Shown here: positions 1-7,568 of the stretch, one piece after another | Layout of the letters: every line of letters begins with the position of its first letter | Numbering within the stretch: the stretch's first letter is position 1 | NCBI GenBank assembly: GCA_029256465.1 | Contig: JAQSXW010000002.1 | Coordinates: 1-21,482 of the forward strand | Source: Evtepia sp. | GTDB taxonomy: Bacteria > Bacillota > Clostridia > Oscillospirales > Oscillospiraceae | Direction of reading: 5' to 3' | DNA: 21,482 nt | Made by a program: the position numbers and the translations under genes | Notes under the pieces: generated by a model | Databases searched by the model: none | The model's input: the letters and a program-made list of their open reading frames with translations, nothing else | Told to the model about the DNA's origin: nothing

Positions 1-1
1 T

Positions 2-163
2 GATAAGCTGGTTTCCTCCAGCCTGCAAACATTTGAAGATGGCATCCTCTCCGAGGATTTGGCGATTCTCTGCAATCCCTCGGATGTAGTGGACGTACCG
101 GACAATACCGGACTCATCGCCGCTATCCGGGACCGCTTGGAAAAAGCTCTGATTTCAGCATAA
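2..163 (+). CDS. C-terminal end of an unidentified protein (partial)
   Basis: An open frame enters from the left edge and ends at a TAA, giving the last 53 residues of a protein. The tail is acidic then helical, ending in RDRLEKALISA. I do not recognise the family. The short stretch NPSDVVDVPDNTGL does not match a motif I can name. It is called coding because the frame is open to the edge, has no upstream stop, uses ordinary codons, and is followed 14 bases later by a strong terminator. The function must be read from the neighbouring upstream sequence. Confidence 0.6.
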   Translation, partial: DKLVSSSLQTFEDGILSEDLAILCNPSDVVDVPDNTGLIAAIRDRLEKALISA

Positions 164-177
164 GAATTAATGAATAC

Positions 178-219
178 AAAAGCGCTCTGTACCAAACGAG
201 TACAGAGCGCTTTCTTTTT
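178..219 (+). terminator. Rho-independent terminator, probably bidirectional
   Basis: The arms at 178-192 and 200-214 (core AGCGCTCTGTAC with GTACAGAGCGCT) form a perfect GC-rich stem around a 7-base loop, followed by TTTCTTTTT. It lies between the end of the plus-strand partial gene and the end of the convergent DMT transporter, so it can serve both. A-rich sequence on the left gives a weaker T run for the minus strand. Confidence 0.88.
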
Positions 220-224
220 GATGA

Positions 225-1094
225 TTAGGATGCTAGCATCTGCTGGGTTTCTTGCGGCGACTGCTTTTTGGCCAAAATCACATTATAAACTGTCACCGCC
301 CCCAGTACAATGGCACCACCCATTGCGGAAATGGGGCTTACCATCTCGCCAACAAAAACAGCCACTAAAATTGGGTTCATAATTGGCTCGATTCCTGCAA
401 TCAGGGCTGCCGTAACTGGCGCAGTTTTCTTGATCCCAGCACAGAAGCATACATAGGCGATCCCCATCTGAAAAACGCCGAGAATCAGAAGAAAAAGAAT
501 GGGTGTGACACTAAAATCCTGCTCCCTCATGATAAACGGAATCCCGATTAGGCCCCCAGTCAAAAATCCAAAAAAAGTGGAAGAAAAGGCATCTCCCCCT
601 GGTATCTTGTTCATCATGCACACACCTGCAAAGGCAACACCGGAACCAAGCGCCAGCAAGTTTCCAAATAAGTGTCCAGTCCCAAGTCCGTCCAAGAAAA
701 AGCAGGCGATCCCACCGAAGACCAAAGCACAGGTAATGATATCTATTTTTTGGGGACGTTCTCTAAAAAAGACCCACATCATGAGAATGATAAACACCGG
801 TGCCACATATTGAAGCAGAATCGCATTTGCCGCTGTCGTGAGCGTGTTGGCACAGCTATAAAGTACGGTGGCACCAAAGGCACACAAGGCACCAAGCAGC
901 GTTCCTTTTGTTATCTTCAGCGGTTGTTTCGTGAGGCGAAGGTATGTAAATAGGATGAGGCAGGCAATCAGGCTTCTGCCCCCATTGATTGCCATCCCGT
1001 TCCAAGGAATCATCTTAATACACAATCCACCGATACTGAAAAGCAGGGCAGCAATGAGAATGAGTAAATTGCCTTTTCGTGCCTCCATCGGCAT
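225..1094 (-). CDS. DMT-superfamily (EamA) transporter
   Basis: This 289-residue membrane protein is almost entirely hydrophobic, with about ten predicted helices arranged as two EamA halves (about residues 7-140 and 145-280). The second half carries the typical motif TAALIAGIEPIMNPIL. The family exports or exchanges amino acids and other small metabolites across the cytoplasmic membrane, usually driven by the proton gradient. The substrate cannot be read from sequence. The start ATG at 1094 has AGAAAGGAAG just upstream; a second ATG lies two codons in. It follows the sulfhydrylase gene by 73 bases on the same strand with no strong terminator between. Co-transcription is likely, and a role in exporting a sulfur amino acid or related metabolite is only an inference. 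Confidence 0.85.
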   Translation of the reverse strand: MPMEARKGNLLILIAALLFSIGGLCIKMIPWNGMAINGGRSLIACLILFTYLRLTKQPLKITKGTLLGALCAFGATVLYSCANTLTTAANAILLQYVAPVFIILMMWVFFRERPQKIDIITCALVFGGIACFFLDGLGTGHLFGNLLALGSGVAFAGVCMMNKIPGGDAFSSTFFGFLTGGLIGIPFIMREQDFSVTPILFLLILGVFQMGIAYVCFCAGIKKTAPVTAALIAGIEPIMNPILVAVFVGEMVSPISAMGGAIVLGAVTVYNVILAKKQSPQETQQMLAS

Positions 1095-1167
1095 ATTTCT
1101 TCCTTTCTGCAGCCTGACAGAATCTCCTCGTCAGGACAATGGAACCATGGTCAATGGTTCGGCTATA

Positions 1168-2451
1168 TTATACATGCTCCAATGCTTGGGCGATATCCGC
1201 AATGATGTCTGCTGCATCCTCAATTCCTACTGAAAACCGAATCAGATCGGGAGAAACCCCAGCTGCAGCTAATTCCGTTTCATTCATTTGGCGGTGGGTT
1301 GCGGAAGCAGGATGAAGCACACATGTTTTTGCATCCGCCACATGGGTAGCAATGGAGGCAAGCCCCAGCTCTGCCATAAAGGTCTCTGCAGCGTCACGTC
1401 CACCCTTGATGCCAAAGGTAACCACACCACAGGTGCCATTTGGTAGATATTTATTCGCTAGGTCGTAACATTTGTCTTCCGGTAGTCCCGGATAATTGAC
1501 CCAAGCCACTTTTGGATGATTCTTTACAAACTCCGCGACCGTTCTGGCATTCCTACAATGTCTTGGCACGCGCAGATGTAGAGTCTCCAAGCCTACGTTT
1601 AAGAGGTACGAATTCATTGGCGCAGGAATCGAGCCTAAATCCCGCATGAGCTGTACCACAGCTTTGGTGATATAGGCACCTTCCAATCCAAAGCGCTCCG
1701 TATACGTCACTCCATGATAGCTTTCATCAGGAGTTGTAAGGCCGGGGAACTTGTCTGGGTACTTGTTCCAATCAAACTTTCCGCTGTCCACAATGGCACC
1801 CCCAACACAGTTGGCGTGACCATCCATATATTTCGTAGTAGAGTGAATGACAATATCCGCACCCCACTCAAAGGGGCGACAGTTAATTGGGGTCGCAAAG
1901 GTATTGTCGATGATGAGCGGCACTCCATGCTCATGCGCTGCGGATGCAAACTTTTCAATATCCAGAACCACCAGAGCGGGGTTCGCAATGGTTTCTCCAA
2001 AGACAGCCCGCGTTTCCGGCCGGAACGCTTTGCTAAGTTCCTCCTCGGTGCATTCGGGATCAACAAAAGTAAAAGAAAGCCCCATCCGTTTCATGGTTAC
2101 GGCAAATAGGTTGTAGGTTCCACCATAAATGGCAGAGGATGCTACCACATGATCGCCCGCAGAGCAGATATTAAAGATGGCAAAAAAGCTAGCTGCCTGG
2201 CCGGATGATGTCAGCACGGCAGCCGTACCGCCCTCCAATGCAGCAATTTTAGCCGCTACATGGTCATTGGTTGGATTTTGGAGTCTGGTATAAAAATAGC
2301 CAGTTGCCTCCAGATCAAACAGCGCTCCCATCTGGGCACTACTCTCATAACGAAAGGTCGTGCTTTGAATAATCGGAATATTGCGCGGCTCCCCGTTTCC
2401 AGGTGTATATCCGGCATGAATGCATTCGGTTCCTTTTTGATAACTGCTCAT
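1168..2451 (-). CDS. O-acetylhomoserine aminocarboxypropyltransferase (sulfhydrylase)
   Basis: This cytoplasmic PLP enzyme of the Cys/Met-metabolism family makes homocysteine (or methionine precursors) from O-acetylhomoserine and sulfide, bypassing cystathionine. At 427 residues it has the usual length for the sulfhydrylase branch, which is longer than cystathionine gamma-synthase. Visible motifs are YTRLQNPT near residue 54, SSGQAA near 82, DNTFATP near 182 and the PLP-binding lysine K207 in HSTTKYMDGH. The start was chosen at the ATG at 2451 because AGAAAGGAT lies 6 bases upstream (2458-2466). An in-frame ATG at 2469 has no good ribosome binding site. The 97-base leader is too short for an S-box or T-box and none is seen. 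Assignment to family is firm; preference for O-acetyl- over O-succinylhomoserine is by similarity. Confidence 0.92.
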   Translation of the reverse strand: MSSYQKGTECIHAGYTPGNGEPRNIPIIQSTTFRYESSAQMGALFDLEATGYFYTRLQNPTNDHVAAKIAALEGGTAAVLTSSGQAASFFAIFNICSAGDHVVASSAIYGGTYNLFAVTMKRMGLSFTFVDPECTEEELSKAFRPETRAVFGETIANPALVVLDIEKFASAAHEHGVPLIIDNTFATPINCRPFEWGADIVIHSTTKYMDGHANCVGGAIVDSGKFDWNKYPDKFPGLTTPDESYHGVTYTERFGLEGAYITKAVVQLMRDLGSIPAPMNSYLLNVGLETLHLRVPRHCRNARTVAEFVKNHPKVAWVNYPGLPEDKCYDLANKYLPNGTCGVVTFGIKGGRDAAETFMAELGLASIATHVADAKTCVLHPASATHRQMNETELAAAGVSPDLIRFSVGIEDAADIIADIAQALEHV

Positions 2452-2504
2452 ACTGACATCCTTTCTCATTTTCTAAATTACACAAGAAACGTTACCTTGC
2501 CGCT

Positions 2505-2533
2505 GAAAAAGAACTGAAGTTCTCTTGTTTCTT
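2505..2533 (-). terminator. Weak terminator after the GerMN gene
   Basis: On the minus strand, AAGAGAAC and GTTCTTTT can form an 8-bp, AT-rich stem with one G-U pair around the loop TTCA. The T-rich arm is followed by one more T. It sits 16-44 bases past the stop of the GerMN gene. The stem is weak, so read-through into the sulfhydrylase gene is possible. Confidence 0.35.
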
Positions 2534-2548
2534 ATTTTCTGATATTTT

Positions 2549-3457
2549 TCACTCCGAAAGACTTGACAAAGCTTTGAGCGGCTCTTTTAGCTCCACTGTG
2601 CCGTAACGCTCCATCACTGCCCCATCCGTCAAAAATCGGACAGAAGAGATATTGTCTAGCTCACAGAGTGTGTTAACCAACGCATAAAGAATCAATCGAT
2701 CTGCCTTTTCCTCTTCTGGTGCCAAGGTCTGGAAGGTCGCCGCCAAGTTCAGGTAACAAATCCCATCTCTTACATCTGCTGATAGGATATCTGTTTTGGA
2801 CAGCACCCCGGTAAGCTCATCGCTATCGGGTCCCTCGGCCAATGCAGAAAGAACAGCGATCGCAAGGCTTTGATCTTCCATAAGCGAAATGCTGCGCGTT
2901 TCCTCTCCCAGATCCTTTTGATCCTTCCTTGGGAAAAGTAAGGTTACCTCCCGCTCTACTGGATCACTTCGGTAGATGGAGAGAAACACATCACCCTTTT
3001 GCAGGTTCTGACGATCCCGATAGGTAATCCGGTCTCCCTCTACTGTAGTGACAACGGACTTAACCTCTGGAATCTGGCTGAGGGTAATCGTAACACTATA
3101 GTCTGCTAAAGTCAAATCAATCCCTGACAGTAGTCCATAGTTACTAGAAAAGTCCACTGTCAGGACTCCATCCTTCAGGCTCCAATCCCGGACACTGACC
3201 CCTGATGGAATGAGGGAACTCAGTTCCTGACTTTTTGGACCTTCCAGTAGCAAGCGAAGCAGTTCCGGAATTTCATCCTTGCCAGCCTTCCCATAATGAA
3301 GTTCTGAAACGAGCGCTGCTGATCCAAAACGTTCGGATTTTGTGGGGAAGTAGATTTGATAGGCAGTGGAGCTTTGCTCCCCTTTCTGCGCCTGACAAGC
3401 ACTAGATAACACGCAGAGGAGACTGACTAGGATCAGGATCAGAGCAATTGGTTTCAC
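2549..3457 (-). CDS. Two-domain GerMN lipoprotein
   Basis: This 302-residue exported protein starts with a lipoprotein-type signal peptide: a hydrophobic stretch from residues 4-19, then SSA-C21. The lipobox is slightly atypical because position -3 is serine. Two GerMN domains follow, about residues 32-150 and 165-290. Each has the family hallmark of a helix ending in LxEGP (72-74 and 208-210) and then a V-x-DG-x-x-x-V/L-x-F/L strand. GerMN domains occur in spore germination GerM and in the actinobacterial lipoprotein LpqB and are thought to mediate protein binding at the outer membrane face. The start ATG overlaps the stop of the histidine kinase by 4 bases (ATGA), so the two are translationally coupled. 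A role in modulating that kinase from outside the membrane is inferred from the operon; a germination role is also possible. Confidence 0.85.
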   Translation of the reverse strand: MKPIALILILVSLLCVLSSACQAQKGEQSSTAYQIYFPTKSERFGSAALVSELHYGKAGKDEIPELLRLLLEGPKSQELSSLIPSGVSVRDWSLKDGVLTVDFSSNYGLLSGIDLTLADYSVTITLSQIPEVKSVVTTVEGDRITYRDRQNLQKGDVFLSIYRSDPVEREVTLLFPRKDQKDLGEETRSISLMEDQSLAIAVLSALAEGPDSDELTGVLSKTDILSADVRDGICYLNLAATFQTLAPEEEKADRLILYALVNTLCELDNISSVRFLTDGAVMERYGTVELKEPLKALSSLSE

Positions 3458-4893
3458 TTAGATCCACCTTCCTTCCAACGCGGGAAGGTAACAGTCATAC
3501 ATACTCCGGCTTCCTCTCGCGGTGTCACATTAATTTCTCCTCCATGTATCCGCACTGTTTCCCACACAATGGCAAGGCCCAGACCGGTACCGCCCGCTTC
3601 CCTTGATCTAGCCTTATCCACACGGTAAAACCTCTCAAAAATATAGGGTGCGTCTTCCTCAGGAATTCCCACACCAGTATCTTCCACTGTTAAAATCACA
3701 GTCTCCTCAGTGTTCGTGACGCTGACCAAAACCTTTCCCTCTGGAAAATTATACTTGATCGCATTTTCCATTAAGTTCGATATAATTTGAGCAATCTCTC
3801 CCTCATGCGCGTAAATGATACAATCATCTTCCAGCTTCGTCTGGATCGAGACCTGTGCTACTTGAGCCAAAGGCATTAGCAGAAGGCAAATTTTTTCCAC
3901 AACCGAGGCAACCTCTACTGGCTCTGCTTTCCGTTTTTGTCCCGCATCCAAGCGATTCAGCGTCAAGAGGTCTTCACTAATGTGGATGAGTCGGTCGGCT
4001 GCCTCACTGATATCTGACACAAATTCCTGTGTGGTCTCTTTGCCCATGTCCTCCTGTAAGATAGAATCCGTCAACAACTTAATGGATGCTAATGGTGTTT
4101 TGAGCTCATGTGAGGCATCGGACACAAACCGACGCCTAGCCTCTTCTGTCACCTGAAGCCGACCGGTCAACTGGTTAAATTCATCTCCCAATTGAGATAG
4201 TTCATCTTTCCCTTCAATTTTAATTCGGTGTGTGTATTCTCCTTCCCGCACAATGCGGATCGCACCCAGAAGCGTACCAATTCGGTTGGTAAGCGCCCGG
4301 GATAATAGACCGGATATGAAAAAAACCAAAGCACAAACTACTAAGGAAATAATTCGAAGGTTATTCTGGACTTCACGTAGCAGCATTCCTTGTCCTTCAT
4401 CAGAGTCATAAAGATAAACCGCCCCAACAACCCTGCCCCGAGACATCATGGGCGATGCAGCCCAACTGCGAAAAATACCATTTTTATATTCCCCGTAAAA
4501 GACATCATTTCCACGTAGAGCTGAAACAACCCCGTTCACCAGCGCGTAGTGCCCTGTGATCGGCTCCTCACCGGAATCGTATAAAACCAATCCCGTCTCA
4601 TTCGTCACCATGATTCTGGTATAGCTCAGATCCTGCAAGAGTGCAATTGACTGCTTCACCTCTTCAGCAGTCAGCTTTTCTGTGCCGGGCATCGTATTCG
4701 CAATGACCATGGCCTGTGCCTGTAAGGTATTCTTTTTGGACTGGAACAACATGTTCTGTGTCATGATGAGGGGGTAGGTATTGAGCAGGATCAGCACCGC
4801 TACGATAACGCTGGAATAGGCAACCACGAGCTTGATTTGAATGGAACGAACTCCCAGGAATCGTTTGAAAAGGAGCTTACCTTTTTTCAGCAT
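3454..4893 (-). CDS. Membrane sensor histidine kinase (PhoR/WalK-like)
   Basis: This 479-residue kinase is expected to autophosphorylate and pass phosphate to the regulator encoded 13 bases upstream. Order: TM1 at about 20-43; extracellular sensor of about 135 residues with a PAS/Cache-like look (TNETGLVLYDSG, later GAVYLYDSDEG); TM2 at about 181-200; HAMP to about 250; HisKA with the phospho-accepting H262 in SHELKTPLAS; and HATPase_c. The ATPase has the N box NLMENAIKYN (373-382), G1 DTGVGIP (405-411), F box FERFYRVD and G2 GGTGLGLA. All catalytic motifs are intact. The ribosome binding site is only a moderate AAAGAGAG. It sits in an operon with a ComEA-like gene, the regulator and a GerMN lipoprotein. 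The signal is unknown; a cell-envelope stimulus is an inference. Confidence 0.95.
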   Translation of the reverse strand: MLKKGKLLFKRFLGVRSIQIKLVVAYSSVIVAVLILLNTYPLIMTQNMLFQSKKNTLQAQAMVIANTMPGTEKLTAEEVKQSIALLQDLSYTRIMVTNETGLVLYDSGEEPITGHYALVNGVVSALRGNDVFYGEYKNGIFRSWAASPMMSRGRVVGAVYLYDSDEGQGMLLREVQNNLRIISLVVCALVFFISGLLSRALTNRIGTLLGAIRIVREGEYTHRIKIEGKDELSQLGDEFNQLTGRLQVTEEARRRFVSDASHELKTPLASIKLLTDSILQEDMGKETTQEFVSDISEAADRLIHISEDLLTLNRLDAGQKRKAEPVEVASVVEKICLLLMPLAQVAQVSIQTKLEDDCIIYAHEGEIAQIISNLMENAIKYNFPEGKVLVSVTNTEETVILTVEDTGVGIPEEDAPYIFERFYRVDKARSREAGGTGLGLAIVWETVRIHGGEINVTPREEAGVCMTVTFPRWKEGGSK

Positions 4894-4906
4894 GGATTTG
4901 CTCTCT

Positions 4907-5593
4907 TTAACTCCTCTTAAAATAGTAACCCACTCCCCATTTTGTTAAAATATTCTGGGGATTTGCCGGATCACTCTCCATCTTCTCGCGTAGCCGCCGG
5001 ATGTGAACATCAACCGTTCGGTAATCTCCGGTGTATTCATAGCCCCAAACCAGATTGAGTAACTGCTCCCGGCTGTACACCTTTGCGGGATTTCGCATCA
5101 GCAGTTCCAGTAGGTCAAACTCCTTTGCCGTGAGCTCAACATGCCCAGCGTTGTTCCATGCTGCCCTCGATTCCGTATCGATCCCCCAATCTCCCTGCAT
5201 GACACGATTATCGCTCACCCGACGTTCTCTGGTCCCGGATCGACGTAGCAAAGCTCGGATCCTTGCTTTGACCTCTAGCACGTTAAATGGCTTTGTTATA
5301 TAATCATCTGCACCGTATTCAAAGCCCAACAGTTTATCCGTATCTTCGTTTCGAGCGGTCAGCATGATAATTGGAACAGAGGAGAACTCCCGAATTTGCA
5401 TGCAGGCCTGCAAGCCATCAATTTCCGGCATCATCAGGTCCAAAAGAATGAGATCATATGAAGTGTCACGGGCCATCTCCACAGCCTGTTTTCCGTTGTA
5501 GCCAGCATCAACCTCATAACCGTCATTTTCCAGGTTGAACTTCAACCCCTTCACCATGACTTTTTCATCATCCACTACTAAAATTTTTGGCAT
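4907..5593 (-). CDS. OmpR/PhoB-family response regulator
   Basis: This 228-residue cytoplasmic DNA-binding regulator has an N-terminal receiver (1-120) with the acidic pair D8/D9, phospho-acceptor D52 in LILLDLMMP, T79 and K101, all at expected spacing. The C-terminal winged helix (about 130-228) contains LTAKEFDLLELLMRNPAKV and the recognition-helix region YRTVDVHIRRLREK, typical of the PhoB subfamily. The start ATG at 5593 is preceded by a strong GGGAGGAGG. It is transcribed with the histidine kinase that follows it after 13 bases, making a cognate pair. Targets are unknown. No repeated operator that could be assigned to it is seen upstream of the operon. Confidence 0.96.
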   Translation of the reverse strand: MPKILVVDDEKVMVKGLKFNLENDGYEVDAGYNGKQAVEMARDTSYDLILLDLMMPEIDGLQACMQIREFSSVPIIMLTARNEDTDKLLGFEYGADDYITKPFNVLEVKARIRALLRRSGTRERRVSDNRVMQGDWGIDTESRAAWNNAGHVELTAKEFDLLELLMRNPAKVYSREQLLNLVWGYEYTGDYRTVDVHIRRLREKMESDPANPQNILTKWGVGYYFKRS

Positions 5594-5612
5594 AGGGTCC
5601 TCCTCCCTCTTG

Positions 5613-6002
5613 TCACTCGTTTACTGTGATGTATTCCGACAGCTTTTCAAAGGTTTTCTCTCCGATTCCAGAAACCTGCATAATATCCTCTATTGTTTGA
5701 AATGGCCCATTCGCTTCTCGGTATGCCACGATATGCTCCGCACGCACCGAACCAATCCCAGGAAGGCGAATCAGATCCTCTATCGGTGCCTTGTTGATGT
5801 TGATCTGTTCTCCTTCCAAAATGCCGGGAGCTTCCTCGCTCGTTTTGATTGCAGAAGTGGTGTTCTCTTTCTCTATGTGAGCAACTGAAATTCGCGTCAA
5901 TTCATGCTGCTGATTTTGATAGAAAAACCAACCAACGGTGGACAACAGGAATACTAGGGTTAGAAGAAGAACCCATCGTTCCAGGCTCCAAAACTTTATC
6001 AT
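5613..6002 (-). CDS. ComEA-like membrane-anchored helix-hairpin-helix DNA-binding protein
   Basis: This 129-residue protein has a short cytoplasmic start, one membrane helix (about residues 9-27), a polar linker and a C-terminal ComEA domain (about 66-128). The domain has two helix-hairpin-helix motifs, LIRLPGIGSVRAEHI and IMQVSGIGEKTFEKL, preceded by ININKAP, the classic ComEA start. ComEA binds incoming double-stranded DNA at the outer face of the membrane during transformation. The SLBB domain found in many longer ComEA proteins is absent. No comEC or comEB lies nearby, so a role in DNA uptake is only an inference. It is the first gene of the regulator-kinase-GerMN operon, 19 bases before the regulator. 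The start at 6002 has GGGGGAAGTGG upstream; a nearby ATG at 6009 is out of frame. Confidence 0.85.
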   Translation of the reverse strand: MIKFWSLERWVLLLTLVFLLSTVGWFFYQNQQHELTRISVAHIEKENTTSAIKTSEEAPGILEGEQININKAPIEDLIRLPGIGSVRAEHIVAYREANGPFQTIEDIMQVSGIGEKTFEKLSEYITVNE

Positions 6003-6028
6003 TTTGCATCCACTTCCCCCGTTGCGTC

Positions 6029-6056
6029 TTGACTCTTTTTTTGTTATAATTATAGT
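6029..6056 (+). promoter_or_regulatory. SigA-type promoter for the dacF-like gene
   Basis: TTGACT (6029-6034), a 16-base spacer and TATAGT (6051-6056) lie about 100 bases upstream of the carboxypeptidase start on the plus strand. The complementary strand of the same stretch carries a TATAAT (6055-6050) that could serve the divergent comEA operon with a poor -35, so the two promoters may overlap. Confidence 0.65.
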
Positions 6057-6157
6057 TTAGAATCAACATAGTTCGAATTCCCGCCGTATGATTCATTTGC
6101 TTTGTGCAAACTGCCATTTGATTGCGGCTATTATACCACAGAAAGTGAGGGTTTCCT

Positions 6158-7531
6158 ATGAAAAAAATGATAAAACAATTTCTTTCTTTTGCACTCATGC
6201 TGACCCTCCTAGCCACAATCCTTCCCTGTTCTGTTTTTGCAAGCGACTTGACACCAATTACTGCCTCGGCGGCTCTTCTCATTGACCTACAACAGGACAC
6301 GATTCTCTATGAAAAAAATGCACACGAGAAGCGTCCTCCTGCCAGTATCACCAAAGTAATGACCGGCCTCCTTGTCATTGAGGCAATTGAGCGTGGAGAA
6401 TTGACACCCCAAACCGTCTTTACTGCTACCGATAATTCCATCTCAGACATTACAGATGACTCCTCCACCCAGGAAATTAAGCCTGGCGAGCAAATGTCAG
6501 TGGAAGAACTTCTCTACTGCCTTCTCGGTGCTTCTGCGAACGAAGCCGCTAATGTGCTGGCCGAAGGTCTCAGCGGCAGTGTTTCTGCTTTTGTAGATGT
6601 AATGAATACGCGCGCTGGGGAACTCGGGATGACCGACACTCACTTTTCGAATCCTCACGGACTCCACCGCGATGACCATTATTCCAGCGCCTATGACATC
6701 TTTCTCATGACGAAGGAATCCTTGAAGCATCCTCTATTTCAGAAAATTGTATCCACCTCCTTTCACAAGGTTCCTGCTACGAACCTGTCAGGAGAGCGGA
6801 GCTTCACAAATACAAATGCACTTCTCACTGACCGGAAGTACACAGGGTACACCTATGCTCCTGCTACTGGTGTAAAAACCGGGCACACACCAGAAGCTGG
6901 TTACTGTTTGGTCTCCTCCGCACAGAAGAATGGTCGCACCCTCATTGCGGTTGTTTTGGGTGCAGAAATGGTCTCTGAGTCAAACGGTAACATTGATAGA
7001 AGACAGTTTTCTGAGAGCAGACGTCTCCTGCAATGGGGTTTTTCAAATTTCAAAGTCCAAACCCTGTTAGGGCCGGATACGCTGATGCGGGAAATACCGG
7101 TTCACTATGGGAAAGGTGTTTCCTATGTCCTTGGCTATCCTTCCACCACCATCGAGGCTGTGTTGCCTCTTACCTTTGACCCCAAAAGTGTAAATGCCAA
7201 TGTGACACTCATCCATAAGGCCGTAAATGCGCCAGTGAAAAAGGGGCAGGTATTGGGCCATGTTACGGTAAGCTATGCAGGGAAGGAATATGGGAGTGCA
7301 GATCTAGTCGCAGTGAGCGATGTAGAGCCCTCTGCCATTCAGTTTTTAATCTATCACGTGAAAGTTGTTTTCGGTAGTCTCTTCGCCCGTCTTCTGATGG
7401 TTGCTTTCGTGATCTGGTTGGTTCTGCGATTCATTCGTTCCCTTCGTCCTCCCACACCAAGGAGGAGCAAAAAAGGCAGCAACACACCCAAGAAAAAGAA
7501 GCCCAGTGGGCTACCCCCTACTCGGCGATAA
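6158..7531 (+). CDS. D-alanyl-D-alanine carboxypeptidase (DacF/PBP5 family)
   Basis: This 457-residue exported, membrane-anchored peptidase S11 trims the terminal D-Ala from peptidoglycan pentapeptides. It has a signal peptide (residues 1-28, cleavage after VFA), the active-site tetrad S63-x-x-K66 in PASITKVMTG, the S126-A-N128 motif and K240-T-G242, all intact. A beta-rich PBP5 C-terminal domain spans about 300-385. A C-terminal membrane helix (about 403-427) replaces the amphipathic anchor of E. coli PBP5 and is followed by a very basic tail of about 30 residues ending PSGLPPTRR. The start has GTGAGGG upstream. The gene is followed 37 bases later by the sirtuin gene on the same strand. Clostridia often carry several such enzymes, so a vegetative or spore-cortex role cannot be decided. 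Confidence 0.93.
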   Translation: MKKMIKQFLSFALMLTLLATILPCSVFASDLTPITASAALLIDLQQDTILYEKNAHEKRPPASITKVMTGLLVIEAIERGELTPQTVFTATDNSISDITDDSSTQEIKPGEQMSVEELLYCLLGASANEAANVLAEGLSGSVSAFVDVMNTRAGELGMTDTHFSNPHGLHRDDHYSSAYDIFLMTKESLKHPLFQKIVSTSFHKVPATNLSGERSFTNTNALLTDRKYTGYTYAPATGVKTGHTPEAGYCLVSSAQKNGRTLIAVVLGAEMVSESNGNIDRRQFSESRRLLQWGFSNFKVQTLLGPDTLMREIPVHYGKGVSYVLGYPSTTIEAVLPLTFDPKSVNANVTLIHKAVNAPVKKGQVLGHVTVSYAGKEYGSADLVAVSDVEPSAIQFLIYHVKVVFGSLFARLLMVAFVIWLVLRFIRSLRPPTPRRSKKGSNTPKKKKPSGLPPTRR

Positions 7532-7554
7532 CCCCTTTTTGAATGAACCAGTTG

Positions 7555-7562
7555 AAGGAGGA
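7555..7562 (+). promoter_or_regulatory. Ribosome binding site fixing the sirtuin start
   Basis: AAGGAGGA lies 6 bases before the ATG at 7569. The open frame extends upstream to an ATG at 7506, inside the end of the carboxypeptidase gene, but that one has no ribosome binding site, so 7569 is the real start. Confidence 0.85.
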
Positions 7563-7568
7563 TTTCTT

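Noticed and set aside
1113..1160. Two small inverted repeats (CCTGAC/GTCAGG and GAACCAT/ATGGTTC) between the sulfhydrylase and DMT genes
   Set aside because: Stems of 6-7 bp without a T run; too weak to call a terminator or operator.
2452..2548. S-box (SAM) riboswitch before the sulfhydrylase gene
   Set aside because: The leader is under 100 bases and shows none of the S-box blocks.
5902..6300. 132-codon minus-strand open frame spanning the comEA/dacF intergenic region
   Set aside because: It overlaps the real start regions of two well-supported genes and both promoters, has no ribosome binding site and looks like no protein family.
7506..7568. Longer N-terminus for the sirtuin
   Set aside because: It lies within the carboxypeptidase end, lacks a ribosome binding site, and the GAAGGAGG before 7569 marks the true start.
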